Positions 50,956 to 59,560 of a stretch of DNA of 64,000 nt are shown here, in pieces. The stretch spans positions 62,001-126,000 of the forward strand of contig JBAXQM010000002.1 in NCBI GenBank assembly GCA_037131735.1, given 5' to 3'. The first letter of the stretch is position 1. Each line of letters begins with the position of its first letter. The notes beneath the pieces are model-generated. The model was not told the origin of the DNA, searched no databases, and saw only the letters and a list, made by a program, of their open reading frames with translations. Made by a program: the position numbers and the translations under genes. This stretch comes from CAIUPE01 sp037131735. Its GTDB lineage: Bacteria > Pseudomonadota > Alphaproteobacteria > Rhizobiales > Beijerinckiaceae.

Positions 50956-53061
50956 ATGGTTACGTCTGTTTCGAGTATGTCGAGCAGCATCTCGGTTAAA
51001 AAAAGCACGACGTCGACGTCATCGACGGCGGCTAAGAGTGCGTCATCACCCGTAGTCAATGTATCGGCCCTGGCTAAATTGTTTCAAGCGCAGATTCCGA
51101 CAAAAACGCTTGAAGAGGCCTTGAAGATCGACGTAACAAATAAAGCGTCACTCAAAGTGCCTTTCACTTTGAATCTAAATCAATCGATCACGTCTTTAAA
51201 CGCGGCTTCTGTCGAAAAACTCAATAAACTTATTGATGTTGGTGTCATTGCCTCGGTCAAGCCCGCAGTTGACCCGAATGTCATTAAAGTCAGTTTTACG
51301 CAAATGCAGGCGCTAACAAAGCTTCTGCCTAAACTGGCTTCCCCCTCGACATTCACACTAACAGCGGACCGTATTTCGGGCGCGCAAGCCGTTTCGCTGA
51401 CAACCGATTTGATGAAAAAGCTTGCCTATCCCGTAACCGTCGCGGACGATCCTCTCAATTTGTCTCAAGGTGATGTTTGGACAAAATTGGGGCAGATGGC
51501 CAATTCCGGAGCGTTGAAGGCTTTGCAGCTAACGGGAACATCCTCAAGTGAATTACAATTGACGTATTCACAATTCAAAGCGGGCGCCAATGTGTTGTCA
51601 AAAATTGGCGCAAGCTATCAGGTTTCTGTTCGTGATGTGACGGCGGCTAATGCAAATTCTGTTGCGGCCCTCGCTAATGTACGCCGCGTCAATATTCGCG
51701 ACAGCATCGATTCAATTATGTTCTTGGGTTCGAACATTCAGAAAATTTCGAGTGAACAGAAACTCGGCACCATCACGTCGACATCGGCACCGATTGATGT
51801 TGCGCAACCGCTCTCCTATTTCAAATCGCATCTGGGTGTTATTGGCTCTCTTGCTGATGCCGATAAGCTGAACAGCCTCCGCTTGACGGACCTTCCAAGT
51901 GGTACATTAGCCCTGTCATCGGTCGAAATTGCCCGTAATGCGAAGGCTCTAGGTATTTTGTTGAATAATCCCGGTCCCTTTGTTCTTGATAACTCAGGTA
52001 CGGTTTCCGCGCAGCAGGCGAAGGATATTACCACCCTTCTGCAAGGCCATTCGAATGTTAGCTTGCTCCGCCCGCTTCAAATTTCCGATACAGCGGCGGC
52101 AATTCTTTCAGCGAGCGATTCTCTCTTTGGAATGGACGCGCCTTCGATTAGCTCGATCAAGATTGTTGGCGATGTTAAAACAACACAAGCTGTTCAATTT
52201 GAGGATTTGGGAACTGCCTTCTCGAAGTTTGAGGCGTTTCGTATCGTTGATACAGCTGAACAGGCTTTGGCTTTGGATTTGAGCCCTCCCGACCATACGG
52301 CACTTAATTCAAAGATTAGTGGTATTCGTGTTACGTCGGCACTTGATGTCGGACAATTGTCAACAATCTATCCGACGAGCAATAATCAGGGCCCTGTGAT
52401 TGAACCCGGTAAAGGCAATGTTCTCGCAAAACTCCTCGCGGGCCTTGAAATATCGGGGACACCAAGTGCCATGTCCGATCAGATTACGCGCCTGGCAAAA
52501 TTGGCGTCGGATGGTAAATTGCGGTCAATTAACGCAACAGTACCTGCTGATTTCTCTATCGCCAGTGTGACGGACTTCCAAAAATCGCTACGAGATAACA
52601 ATCTGTCAGACTATCCACTTTCTTTGTCGATTGCTGATTCAATTGGTTCATTGATATCGTCTGACGCCACAGAACAGCTCGCAATTTCGACCCATCTAAA
52701 GACACTTGATTCGACAGGATTGTTGAAATCAATCTACGCGGCCGATCAGGGTGCCGTTGCAGAATTGACGATCTCTCAAGCATCAAGTCTTGCTGCCACT
52801 CTGGATTCTATTGGCCTTGGCAATAAGCTATTACCAATGAAAGTTGTTGCAACGGGTGCAGACTTTGGCACAGCAACGGAACCGCCTGTGACCAAACAGC
52901 GGCCGTACTTCTTCCCGAATCTTGGCAATCTTTCGGCTCTTGCGGGTATGGGCCGTTTGATTATGCCGCCGACGATTGATTTATCCGATTTAGATAGTGA
53001 TCCTACAAATCAAACGGATCTTCGGACCCAATTGGTCAATTTGGGCCTAATGTTGCCTTAA
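50956..53061 (+). CDS. Large repeat protein, probably exported and adhesin-like
   Basis: A 701-residue protein rich in Ser, Thr, Ala, Leu and Asp. It lacks a signal peptide. It contains degenerate modules of about 80-100 residues with a recurring pattern: a Leu-rich start (ANSVAALANVRRVNIRDS), a strand with V/I and D/T (IKIVGDVKTTQAVQFEDL, LRLTDLPSGTLALSSVEI, LQLTGTSSSELQLTYSQF) and a linker (ISDTAAAILSASDSL). This resembles the beta-strand repeat proteins of alphaproteobacteria that are exported without a signal peptide. No RTX nonapeptides or transport genes are adjacent. A GAAGG precedes the ATG. Confidence 0.62.
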   Translation: MVTSVSSMSSSISVKKSTTSTSSTAAKSASSPVVNVSALAKLFQAQIPTKTLEEALKIDVTNKASLKVPFTLNLNQSITSLNAASVEKLNKLIDVGVIASVKPAVDPNVIKVSFTQMQALTKLLPKLASPSTFTLTADRISGAQAVSLTTDLMKKLAYPVTVADDPLNLSQGDVWTKLGQMANSGALKALQLTGTSSSELQLTYSQFKAGANVLSKIGASYQVSVRDVTAANANSVAALANVRRVNIRDSIDSIMFLGSNIQKISSEQKLGTITSTSAPIDVAQPLSYFKSHLGVIGSLADADKLNSLRLTDLPSGTLALSSVEIARNAKALGILLNNPGPFVLDNSGTVSAQQAKDITTLLQGHSNVSLLRPLQISDTAAAILSASDSLFGMDAPSISSIKIVGDVKTTQAVQFEDLGTAFSKFEAFRIVDTAEQALALDLSPPDHTALNSKISGIRVTSALDVGQLSTIYPTSNNQGPVIEPGKGNVLAKLLAGLEISGTPSAMSDQITRLAKLASDGKLRSINATVPADFSIASVTDFQKSLRDNNLSDYPLSLSIADSIGSLISSDATEQLAISTHLKTLDSTGLLKSIYAADQGAVAELTISQASSLAATLDSIGLGNKLLPMKVVATGADFGTATEPPVTKQRPYFFPNLGNLSALAGMGRLIMPPTIDLSDLDSDPTNQTDLRTQLVNLGLMLP

Positions 53062-53074
53062 CAGATCTAAAAAA

Positions 53075-53446
53075 CTACTTCGTACACGGCCAGGCTTCGT
53101 GAAGGGCTGCTGTTGCGCGCATATCAAAACGTTCCTTGAATCGTTCGGGATTACGATCAAGAATTTGAACGACAGCGCGCGCGATATCATGGTATTGCAC
53201 ATTATCCGGAACGCATGAGGCCAAAAATTTTGGCTGAATACGCCCATTGGCAACGATGATTTTAAGAGCGTCGCGACATGTAAATGCTTTGGTCCACTCG
53301 TCATCGCGCACAGGAGCGGGTTTCAAGGCTTGATAGCGACAGCCTTCCACCATCAATTCGACGGTTCGACGATCCTCAAAGGCGTAGGCGTTCAATGCTG
53401 CCAATGTGGACGCGAAAAGAAATAAAACAAAAATCACGCGGTTCAT
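53075..53446 (-). CDS. Secreted Rap1a/Tai-like protein
   Basis: A 123-residue protein with a signal peptide (VIFVLFLFASTLAALNAYA). The mature part has the pattern VELMVEGCRYQ, TKAFTCRDALKIIVANG, ASCVPDNVQYHDIARAVVQILDRNPERF and a terminal AALHEAWPC, which matches the cysteine spacing and helices of the Rap1a/Tai domain. Some Rap1a proteins give immunity against type VI secreted amidases, but no such effector lies nearby, so immunity is not implied. GGAG lies before the ATG at 53446; it converges on the repeat protein. Confidence 0.6.
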   Translation of the reverse strand: MNRVIFVLFLFASTLAALNAYAFEDRRTVELMVEGCRYQALKPAPVRDDEWTKAFTCRDALKIIVANGRIQPKFLASCVPDNVQYHDIARAVVQILDRNPERFKERFDMRATAALHEAWPCTK

Positions 53447-53776
53447 TGCCTGATTACTCCACAACACTCATTTACTCATACATTCAAATTGAAAAACACG
53501 AGAACACTTTTACGCGTCGCCAAGTTTAAAATCAAATTATTACGGTCCGATTAAACGATGTACCCACTAACAAGACATACCGTTCGGATAAATCGTTACG
53601 AATTCAAACCATCATGATCTCGCTCCGCGCTCAAGCTATATCGGGGCAAGGCGGTTCTCCCTGGGGAAGGCCGCCCTGATATCAGGCTAATCATTTCTAA
53701 CCTCACCTGACAGTTCGACCTTGACCTGAATCAATTTCGGGATCGGGAGCGGCTGTCGCAACAACGGAGATTTTCG
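53447..53776. other. Long intergenic region before the low-complexity genes
   Basis: These 330 bp hold an imperfect long hairpin at 53638-53682 (ATATCGGGGC...GGCGG with CCGCCCTGATAT), which may be a leader or terminator. The rest is AT-rich and has no convincing gene. The promoter of the gene at 53777 probably lies within the last 150 bp. Confidence 0.4.
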
Positions 53777-54385
53777 ATGTCCCGGACTATTATTTCCCGT
53801 TCTAAATTTGCTTTGGCTGGCGCTGTTGCGGCGCTTGCACTTGGTGTGACTGCCGCTTCGGCCAATGGTCTTAATATCAGCACAAGCTATGGTGATGGCA
53901 ATTCAAGCAATAACACAAAGGCGTGGAGCCATGGTTCCGGCAGCGCGTCTGGCGCCACAGCTGGAAGCATGGGCGGCGGTCTTGGCTATTCGCAGTCAGG
54001 TTATGCAGCGGGCATCTCGGGCGGCGGCGGTATGGTGAATACATCCGCTGGTAGCTCATCAGGAGGCAAAGCGGGCGCTAAAGCCTCTGCAGGTGGCGAA
54101 GGTACGGCTGGCGGCAGCAATATCACATCGTCAACAGCGAATGCGTCCGACACCGCAGCTGGGGGCAATACAACAGCTGAATCCAAAACGAAGGGCAATG
54201 GCGCGGCTGATGCCGGTGGTGCAGGCGCCGGTGTCGCCGGTGCGTCTTCGGGCGGTTATGGCACGGTGACCTTTGCGGGCGGCGGCGGAGTGTCCGGTTC
54301 ATCGGCGAGCTCGGCTGATGGTGGAAAGGCTTCGGGTTCGAGCAGCGCGAGCGGTGGCGGTCAAGCTGCGGCTGGCAAGCTCTGA
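53777..54385 (+). CDS. Secreted Gly/Ser/Ala-rich low-complexity protein A
   Basis: A 202-residue protein with a signal peptide (FALAGAVAALALGVTAASA) and a mature part almost wholly Gly, Ser, Ala and Thr. Motifs such as SGGGGMV, AGSSSGGKAGAKASAGG and GGYGTVTFAGGGG recur. There are almost no hydrophobic residues apart from a few Tyr, and no cysteine. It resembles surface or matrix proteins more than enzymes. A hairpin (54402-54432) separates it from the next gene, which has the same type of sequence. Confidence 0.7.
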   Translation: MSRTIISRSKFALAGAVAALALGVTAASANGLNISTSYGDGNSSNNTKAWSHGSGSASGATAGSMGGGLGYSQSGYAAGISGGGGMVNTSAGSSSGGKAGAKASAGGEGTAGGSNITSSTANASDTAAGGNTTAESKTKGNGAADAGGAGAGVAGASSGGYGTVTFAGGGGVSGSSASSADGGKASGSSSASGGGQAAAGKL

Positions 54386-54401
54386 GCATCCGGTTGAAAG
54401 G

Positions 54402-54440
54402 CTCCTGCATCGATCTCGTATCGGTGCGGGAGTTCTCTTC
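54402..54440 (+). terminator. Strong hairpin between the low-complexity genes
   Basis: CTCCTGCATCGAT pairs with ATCGGTGCGGGAG over 13 positions (including two G-U pairs) around a 5-nt loop and is followed by a T-rich tract. It may end or attenuate the transcript of the gene at 53777. Confidence 0.6.
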
Positions 54441-54503
54441 ATCGCATCCGATTTTTTTGAGTTTCGGATGAGTCTTTTGTCTCTTCATTATGGAGCCGAC
54501 GCC

Positions 54504-55091
54504 ATGACTTTTAATCCGCTTCAGCTTGTGATGCGCCAAGCGTCTTCTGAGCGCGCTTCAACACCACATTTGCGATTAAGTTTTTCATCTTCGATCGTTG
54601 CCATCGCATTGGCGGCAACGACAAATCTTTGTCTTGCGGCTTCGCCACAGCCGAATTTTGCGGGGTCGACAGGTTATGGAACAGCTACTGGCGTTTCCTC
54701 AACGGGAACGACAGGTACAATGTCCGCGGGCGCTTCCGGTTCATATGCCATTGCGGGGTCTACGGATACGGCTTCAGCTTCTGCGGCAGGCGGTTCGGGC
54801 GTTGGTCTTTCCGGTTCCGCAAGTTTCAGCAACCCAACAAATACGCCTCTTGGTCGTGGCTCATCGACAGCATCGGGAAAGTCGGGTGGGCAAACAATGA
54901 CCACAGGTGATGGACAATCAACATCACTTGCAGGTGCCAATGCCGATGCTCACACGAAAATCGATGCCGCATCATCGAACTCGCAATCATCTGCGCTGAC
55001 GGGTTCAAAGACAACGGCTTCAACACCCGGTCAAAGCGCACAAGGAACCGGAGTAGGCGGCGCAACGGCAAGCGCAACCGCAACGCCTTGA
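54504..55091 (+). CDS. Secreted Gly/Ser/Thr-rich low-complexity protein B
   Basis: A 195-residue protein. The N-terminus MTFNPLQLVMRQ is followed by a signal segment (IVAIALAATTNLCLAA, with cleavage near residue 43). The rest (GYGTATGVSSTGTTGTMSAG, GGSGVGLSGSASFSN, SSTASGKSGGQTMTTGDGQ) is Gly/Ser/Thr/Ala-rich. The ATG at 54504 has GGAG 8 bp upstream; the open frame begins earlier at 54273 but only as a shadow. It is likely a paralogue or functional partner of the gene at 53777. Function unknown. Confidence 0.68.
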   Translation: MTFNPLQLVMRQASSERASTPHLRLSFSSSIVAIALAATTNLCLAASPQPNFAGSTGYGTATGVSSTGTTGTMSAGASGSYAIAGSTDTASASAAGGSGVGLSGSASFSNPTNTPLGRGSSTASGKSGGQTMTTGDGQSTSLAGANADAHTKIDAASSNSQSSALTGSKTTASTPGQSAQGTGVGGATASATATP

Positions 55092-55110
55092 TGCGTTGAT
55101 GATTGACGTC

Positions 55111-55146
55111 TGCCGGTCCTGAAACGACCGGCAGCTCCCCTTTTTT
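55111..55146 (+). terminator. Intrinsic terminator
   Basis: TGCCGGTC / GACCGGCA form an 8-bp perfect stem with a 7-nt loop, followed after six bases by a run of six T. It ends the transcript of the gene at 54504. Confidence 0.85.
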
Positions 55147-55239
55147 CAGGCAATTCGGTCAGGTGCACGCGATGTCGCGTGCGCCATCGGAAGAGCTTTG
55201 CCGATCGATCGCTTTGCCTTTCTCGCGGAAGGCTTTGCG

Positions 55240-57216
55240 ATGTTTTACGCTTCTCTTAGATATCCGGTAATCGCCATTGCGATCATCCTATTGAATCTTT
55301 TGTTTTCTCCTGTTGACGCATATTCAAAGACGCCCCTCAACATTCTTCCGTGTGAAGCCGCGACTCTACCGTCACAGAATCTAACTCACCAAACGCAAAA
55401 TGAATGTAGGGACAAAAAATCACGACGCGTTAGCGCACCGTTAGACCAAGAAAATAAAAATGGATCGACCAATGAGAGCACGCCATCTGGGGGCGGTTCG
55501 TCAAATGGTGGTTCATCAAATGGTGGTTCATCAAATGGGGGCTCATCAAATGGTGGCTCATCAAATGGTGGCTCATCAGGTGGTGGCTCATCAAATGGTG
55601 GCTCATCAGGTGGTGGAGGAGTCGAACCGCCACTGCCCCCCGAGGTGCCAGGTCGATTGATTGTCGAACAAACTATATCTGTAACCTATCAGATGAGCAT
55701 GGTGGGCTATTCCTTCGGAAATTCCCACACGCATGAAGCAAAGAGCCGTCACGGAGCTGGCAATACGCTTTCTGCGGCAGACATTACTTATGGGATCGGT
55801 GTTGGTGTCGCTACGAATGGTCAATCAACACTGCTCGCAATCGGTGGTGCTTTTGCAGGCACAGTTGCGACAACAAATATGACGCAAGCCAGCGCAACAT
55901 CATCAGGGCAAGGTTTAGGTAAAATTTATTCTTTTTCATCACCTTTACCCACACCGACCGCCGGTGAAGTGATCAGAATCAGTCAAATGATTTCTGTTGT
56001 GGTGAACAATACAATGCCTGTTTCGTCGCCAAATCCGTTGAATAGCGCGCAACATCAAAAATCAGACAAGCCCGTTCAACAGGCTAACGCAGATACGACG
56101 AACACATCTTCCGCTGCAACAGTTGTGGCTGTGGATCAAGCGATTTTGAAGGCGGGTGCAACTTTATCGCAGAATGCTTCTGACGCCCTTGTGAGCGTGG
56201 TCGTTTTGACGGGATCAACAACGATCATAACCGGGACAGCGGCAACACCCGTTACTGCTCATGCCGTGGGTGTCGCGGGTGGGGCGGCTCTCACGACGTC
56301 GCCGACGCCTGTTTCAAATACCTCAACGCCGATTTCGTCGTCTTCGTCGAAAGCGCCTATTGAAATTATTCAAACACTTTCTGTTTCAGCGGAAACAGTG
56401 ATAGCGGGTCCGGCAACGACCCCGCAGCAGCAAGTTACAACGCCGTCGACGGCTGCATTACCTTCACAAACGGTTGATATGACGGCAACAGTTTCCCAAA
56501 TACCCTCGCCTTCAAAGGTTGATACAAAATCCACTACGTCCAACGCACCGGTTGTCGCTAACACAAATGCGGATGGCTCGAGTACCACGGTAACTCAAGC
56601 GTCCTCTGCACCGTCATCGTCCTCAAATCAAACTGCGATCAATGAGGGCGTAACGCCGTCTCCCAAGCAAGAGCACCTCGCGGTATCCGAAAATAAAGAT
56701 GAAAAGAAAAAGTCATCTGAGTCTAATCAGGCGCAGCAACAAACTGCAAATGCTCACTCAAAAGAGCAAAAGCAAGATATGAAAAAAGATCAATCCAACC
56801 CAGCTTCAGCTGATGCCAATCAAAAGACATCTCCCAAAACACCGGACACATCGACTCCCAAGGCTCCGGAAATAGCGGCGGCAAAGACGCCGGATGTCAC
56901 GGCACCAACAGCGACGAGTGTAAAGGCCCCCACTGCAGCGCCGTCTGCGCCAGCAACGCCGTCGACTGCCCAAGCCGTGGCAACGGGAGCGGGGTCAGCG
57001 ACGATCGACTCCGGGGCTTTATCGGTAGGGGCGGGCGCACAGGCTCAGTCCGGTGCCCAATCGACGGGGCCGTCACAATCATCCCCCGCGCAAGCTGCGG
57101 CATCGGGAGCATCTGTTGCGGGAGCGGGCGGATCATCGACGACGCCGACTCAAACAGTTGCGGCAAATGGTGTCAGCCTTGCCAGTACGGGGGCCACGCT
57201 TCAAAAATCGCCCTGA
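55240..57216 (+). CDS. Large secreted low-complexity protein C with Gly-Gly-Ser-Ser-Asn repeats
   Basis: A 658-residue protein. The N-terminus has a signal or anchor segment (YPVIAIAIILLNLLFSPVDA). Next is a cysteine-bearing part, then eight near-identical 15-bp units encoding GGSSN or GGSSG (55492-55611). A more structured portion follows (ISVTYQMSMVGYSFGNSHTHEAKSRH; ADITYGIGVGVATNGQ; IRISQMISVVVNNT), then about 350 residues rich in Ser, Thr, Ala, Pro, Lys and Gln. The start at 55240 has GGAAGG upstream. It is probably surface-exposed, a wall-spanning or matrix protein. Confidence 0.68.
   Translation: MFYASLRYPVIAIAIILLNLLFSPVDAYSKTPLNILPCEAATLPSQNLTHQTQNECRDKKSRRVSAPLDQENKNGSTNESTPSGGGSSNGGSSNGGSSNGGSSNGGSSNGGSSGGGSSNGGSSGGGGVEPPLPPEVPGRLIVEQTISVTYQMSMVGYSFGNSHTHEAKSRHGAGNTLSAADITYGIGVGVATNGQSTLLAIGGAFAGTVATTNMTQASATSSGQGLGKIYSFSSPLPTPTAGEVIRISQMISVVVNNTMPVSSPNPLNSAQHQKSDKPVQQANADTTNTSSAATVVAVDQAILKAGATLSQNASDALVSVVVLTGSTTIITGTAATPVTAHAVGVAGGAALTTSPTPVSNTSTPISSSSSKAPIEIIQTLSVSAETVIAGPATTPQQQVTTPSTAALPSQTVDMTATVSQIPSPSKVDTKSTTSNAPVVANTNADGSSTTVTQASSAPSSSSNQTAINEGVTPSPKQEHLAVSENKDEKKKSSESNQAQQQTANAHSKEQKQDMKKDQSNPASADANQKTSPKTPDTSTPKAPEIAAAKTPDVTAPTATSVKAPTAAPSAPATPSTAQAVATGAGSATIDSGALSVGAGAQAQSGAQSTGPSQSSPAQAAASGASVAGAGGSSTTPTQTVAANGVSLASTGATLQKSP
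55492..55611 (+). repeat. Eight tandem 15-bp coding repeats
   Basis: The unit GGTGGCTCATCAAAT (with third-position changes) occurs eight times head to tail, giving (GGSSN/GGSSG)8. The period is a multiple of three, so slippage would alter length without frameshift. Confidence 0.9.
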
Positions 57217-57258
57217 GCCGTTAACCGCTTATTCTTCGATACGGATATAAAAGCGCTT

Positions 57259-57290
57259 AGGCCCGTTTGTCCTCCGGCGCGCGGGCCTTT
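57259..57290 (+). terminator. Probable terminator after gene C
   Basis: AGGCCCG pairs with CGGGCCT over 7 bp, with a long GC-rich loop and a short T-run. It lies 43 bp after the stop of the low-complexity gene. Confidence 0.5.
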
Positions 57291-57363
57291 GCCCTTCCGC
57301 TTGGGAGTGGCACTGTTTATGCTGAGAGTTGATTGACGTTTAGTTGGTGGGTTGCGTGGCGTA

Positions 57364-57978
57364 ATGCTGAGACAGGTTTTGGCTTTTGTTATTGCGGCAG
57401 GTCTTGGCCTCTCGTCGGTGGCCGTGCGCGCCTCTGATGATCCCGTCGCGCAGCTTGATACGCTCATTCTCGCCAAAGATTTCGATAATGCGGTGAAACT
57501 AGCGCGTGAGGCGGCCGAGGCTGGCAATGTTGAAGTCCAGTTCCGCCTCGGGCTTTTCTTCTGGCATGGCGTCGGATTGACGCAGAATTATCTTGAAGCG
57601 CTCCGGTGGACGACTCTCGCGGCTTTGGCTGGTCATGAGAAGGCTTTTGCGGCGCGCAAACTGATGCTGCCCTCGGTCGACGCGCCCAATTGGCCCAAAG
57701 TTCTCGATTGGTGTCGGCAACGCCTGCAGAAAAATGCCGAAACGGGCTTTAATCCGGCTCTTTTCGCCATGGCGAAGAGCTATTCGCCCGACTTCGGGTT
57801 TGAAAATTCGGTTGAAGAGTATTATTGGGCTAGTCTTGCGGTTGCAATTGGTGACACAGCGGCGCGCAAGCGGCGGGATGAGTTGACCAAGAAGCTTGCC
57901 GTAACCGATGCCGCAAAAGCCCAAGATCGGGCTGCTGCGTGGATCGAAAAGTTTAGATCTGGGAAGCCGCCCGGCTAG
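57364..57978 (+). CDS. Secreted Sel1-like repeat protein
   Basis: A 204-residue protein with a signal peptide (LRQVLAFVIAAGLGLSSVAVRA). VKLAREAAEAGNVEVQFRLGLFFWHGVGLTQNYLEALRWTTLAALAGHEKA is a Sel1/TPR-like motif of the Ala-Leu-rich helix-turn-helix type. FNPALFAMAKSYSPDFGFENSVEEYYWASLAVAIG is a second copy. ATG 57364 is used; a TTG at 57352 is also possible. It is the first gene of a rightward run into the stator genes, with the next gene 20 bp on. A periplasmic role in the flagellar context is inferred. Confidence 0.7.
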   Translation: MLRQVLAFVIAAGLGLSSVAVRASDDPVAQLDTLILAKDFDNAVKLAREAAEAGNVEVQFRLGLFFWHGVGLTQNYLEALRWTTLAALAGHEKAFAARKLMLPSVDAPNWPKVLDWCRQRLQKNAETGFNPALFAMAKSYSPDFGFENSVEEYYWASLAVAIGDTAARKRRDELTKKLAVTDAAKAQDRAAAWIEKFRSGKPPG

Positions 57979-57998
57979 GGCATATTCGGAACAAAAGC

Positions 57999-58493
57999 AT
58001 GGCGGCCGTCAACACTCCTCCGCAATATGTTTTTGAGCTGACTGCCGTGCAGGCAGTCCGCAAATTCTTGTCCATTGATGCGCCGGCTGAAGACATCGCC
58101 GCGATCTACGCCAATGCGCTCGCGCCGCTCTATGATACGGAAAATCTCGCCGACGACATTATCCGTTACATCGAAAACACGCTTAAATTCATCGCATCGG
58201 TCGAGATATCTGACGTCGATCTGTTGCTTGAATCCTATCAATTTTATCTCTGCAATTACGAAAATCTGCAGACGAAACGGAATAAAAAGCCGATGTTTAG
58301 AAGTATCCTGAAGGGTCAGGACTACGACAAACTTCGGGTTTACAAGTCTTCGAAAGCCTTGATGGTCTATGTCTATGGGATGCGGGCAAATACTTCGCCT
58401 TTAAAGCCAGAGACTTGGACGGCGGCAGAAGAGGAAGAGTTTAAGCCCGTTTTCGAGCTGATTTTGCCAAAAGAGACCCACCCCACCTCCTGA
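57999..58493 (+). CDS. Hypothetical protein upstream of motA
   Basis: A 164-residue cytosolic protein without signal or membrane segments. Its N-terminal half (TAVQAVRKFLSIDAPAEDIAAIYANALAPLYDTEN) and LADDIIRYIENTLKFIASVEISDVDLLLESYQFYL look helical. The remainder (GQDYDKLRVYKSSKALMVYVYGMR) has a strand pattern. No family is recognised. Position between a Sel1-type gene and motA suggests the same operon, but a role in motility is not established. Confidence 0.55.
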   Translation: MAAVNTPPQYVFELTAVQAVRKFLSIDAPAEDIAAIYANALAPLYDTENLADDIIRYIENTLKFIASVEISDVDLLLESYQFYLCNYENLQTKRNKKPMFRSILKGQDYDKLRVYKSSKALMVYVYGMRANTSPLKPETWTAAEEEEFKPVFELILPKETHPTS

Positions 58494-58676
58494 TTGGGCC
58501 AAAATGGCGGCTTGATGGGGCGTGATTTCGCTGCCAAGTGCTGGACTTATCACAATAATGGCATATTTCTTGTAGAGGTTGCGCTGGAGTAGTGCGCGTG
58601 GCCTATGGTTGTGCGTCGGTATCTGTCGGCAGGATAAGCCTGTCGGCCTTGGTCGCCGAGTGAAGTGGGGCTCTTT

Positions 58677-59543
58677 ATGTTTAGTATCATCGGCCTTGTG
58701 GTTGTTTTTGGGTGCGTGTTCGGCGTGTTCGTGGTCCACGGCGGCAATCTTGAGCCGATCATTCACGCGGCTCCGTCAGAGCTTGCCACCATCGGGGGCG
58801 CGGCCGTTGGCGCTATGTTGGTTGGCAATGGCATCGACACAATTAAGGGTGTTGCGGGCGGCTTCGGCAAAGTTTTCAAAGGCCCCCAATATAAAAAGCA
58901 GGACTATCTCGACACGATCTTTCTTGTGTCGAAGCTTTTGAAGATCCTTCGTGTAGATGGACCTGTCGCTCTTGAATCGCATGTTGAAAGCCCGGAAGGC
59001 AGCCCGATCTTCGGCGAATATCCGAAGCTTATGAAAGACCACACACTCATTCATATGATCACGGATACGATCCGTTTGATGGTTATTTCTTCGGGCAATC
59101 TCAATCCTTATGCGGTGGAAGAAGTGCTCGATACCGCGCTCAAAGCGCATCACCATCATGAAATGAAACCCGTCGAAGCGCTGGCAGCAACCGCAGGTGC
59201 TTGTCCGGCACTCGGGATCGTTGCGTGCGTGTTGGGCGTTGTGAAAACCATGGGCGCGATTGATCAGCCACCAGCCGTTCTCGGCGCGCTCATTGGTTCA
59301 GCGCTCGTCGGTACGTTCATGGGCGTGTTGTTGGCCTATGGCATGATCGAACCGCTGGGTAATCGTTTGAAGCAAGTGATCGACGAAGACAGCGAAATCT
59401 ATCTTGTTGTGAAGCAGTTGATTGTAGCGACGCTTCATGGTCATCCGCAGCCGCTCGTCATTGAAGCGGCACGTGCGGGTATCTCGAGCCATGCCAATAA
59501 GCCTGATTTCGGTGAAGTCTTCGACGGCTTGCGCGGCAAGTAA
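58677..59543 (+). CDS. motA: Flagellar stator protein MotA
   Basis: A 288-residue proton-channel subunit with four membrane segments. FSIIGLVVVFGCVFGVFVVHGG is TM1 and HAAPSELATIGGAAVGAMLVG TM2. After the cytoplasmic loop (residues about 70-170) come CPALGIVACVLGVVKTMG (TM3) and ALIGSALVGTFMGVLLAYGMIEPLG (TM4), with the conserved prolines. The ATG at 58677 has AGTGGGG 6 bp upstream; a GTG at 58665 is an alternative. It precedes motB by 17 bp. Confidence 0.93.
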   Translation: MFSIIGLVVVFGCVFGVFVVHGGNLEPIIHAAPSELATIGGAAVGAMLVGNGIDTIKGVAGGFGKVFKGPQYKKQDYLDTIFLVSKLLKILRVDGPVALESHVESPEGSPIFGEYPKLMKDHTLIHMITDTIRLMVISSGNLNPYAVEEVLDTALKAHHHHEMKPVEALAATAGACPALGIVACVLGVVKTMGAIDQPPAVLGALIGSALVGTFMGVLLAYGMIEPLGNRLKQVIDEDSEIYLVVKQLIVATLHGHPQPLVIEAARAGISSHANKPDFGEVFDGLRGK

Positions 59544-59560
59544 TCAAAGGCGCATGAGCA

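Noticed and set aside
53075..53446. Type VI immunity gene
   Set aside because: The Rap1a/Tai-like domain is seen, but no amidase effector, VgrG or other type VI gene lies nearby, so immunity is not claimed.
55492..55611. CRISPR-like short repeats
   Set aside because: The 15-bp units lie inside an open frame and encode Gly-Gly-Ser-Ser-Asn; there are no spacers.
55606..55824. 72-residue frame antisense to the low-complexity gene
   Set aside because: Opposite strand of repeat-derived sequence; no start signals.
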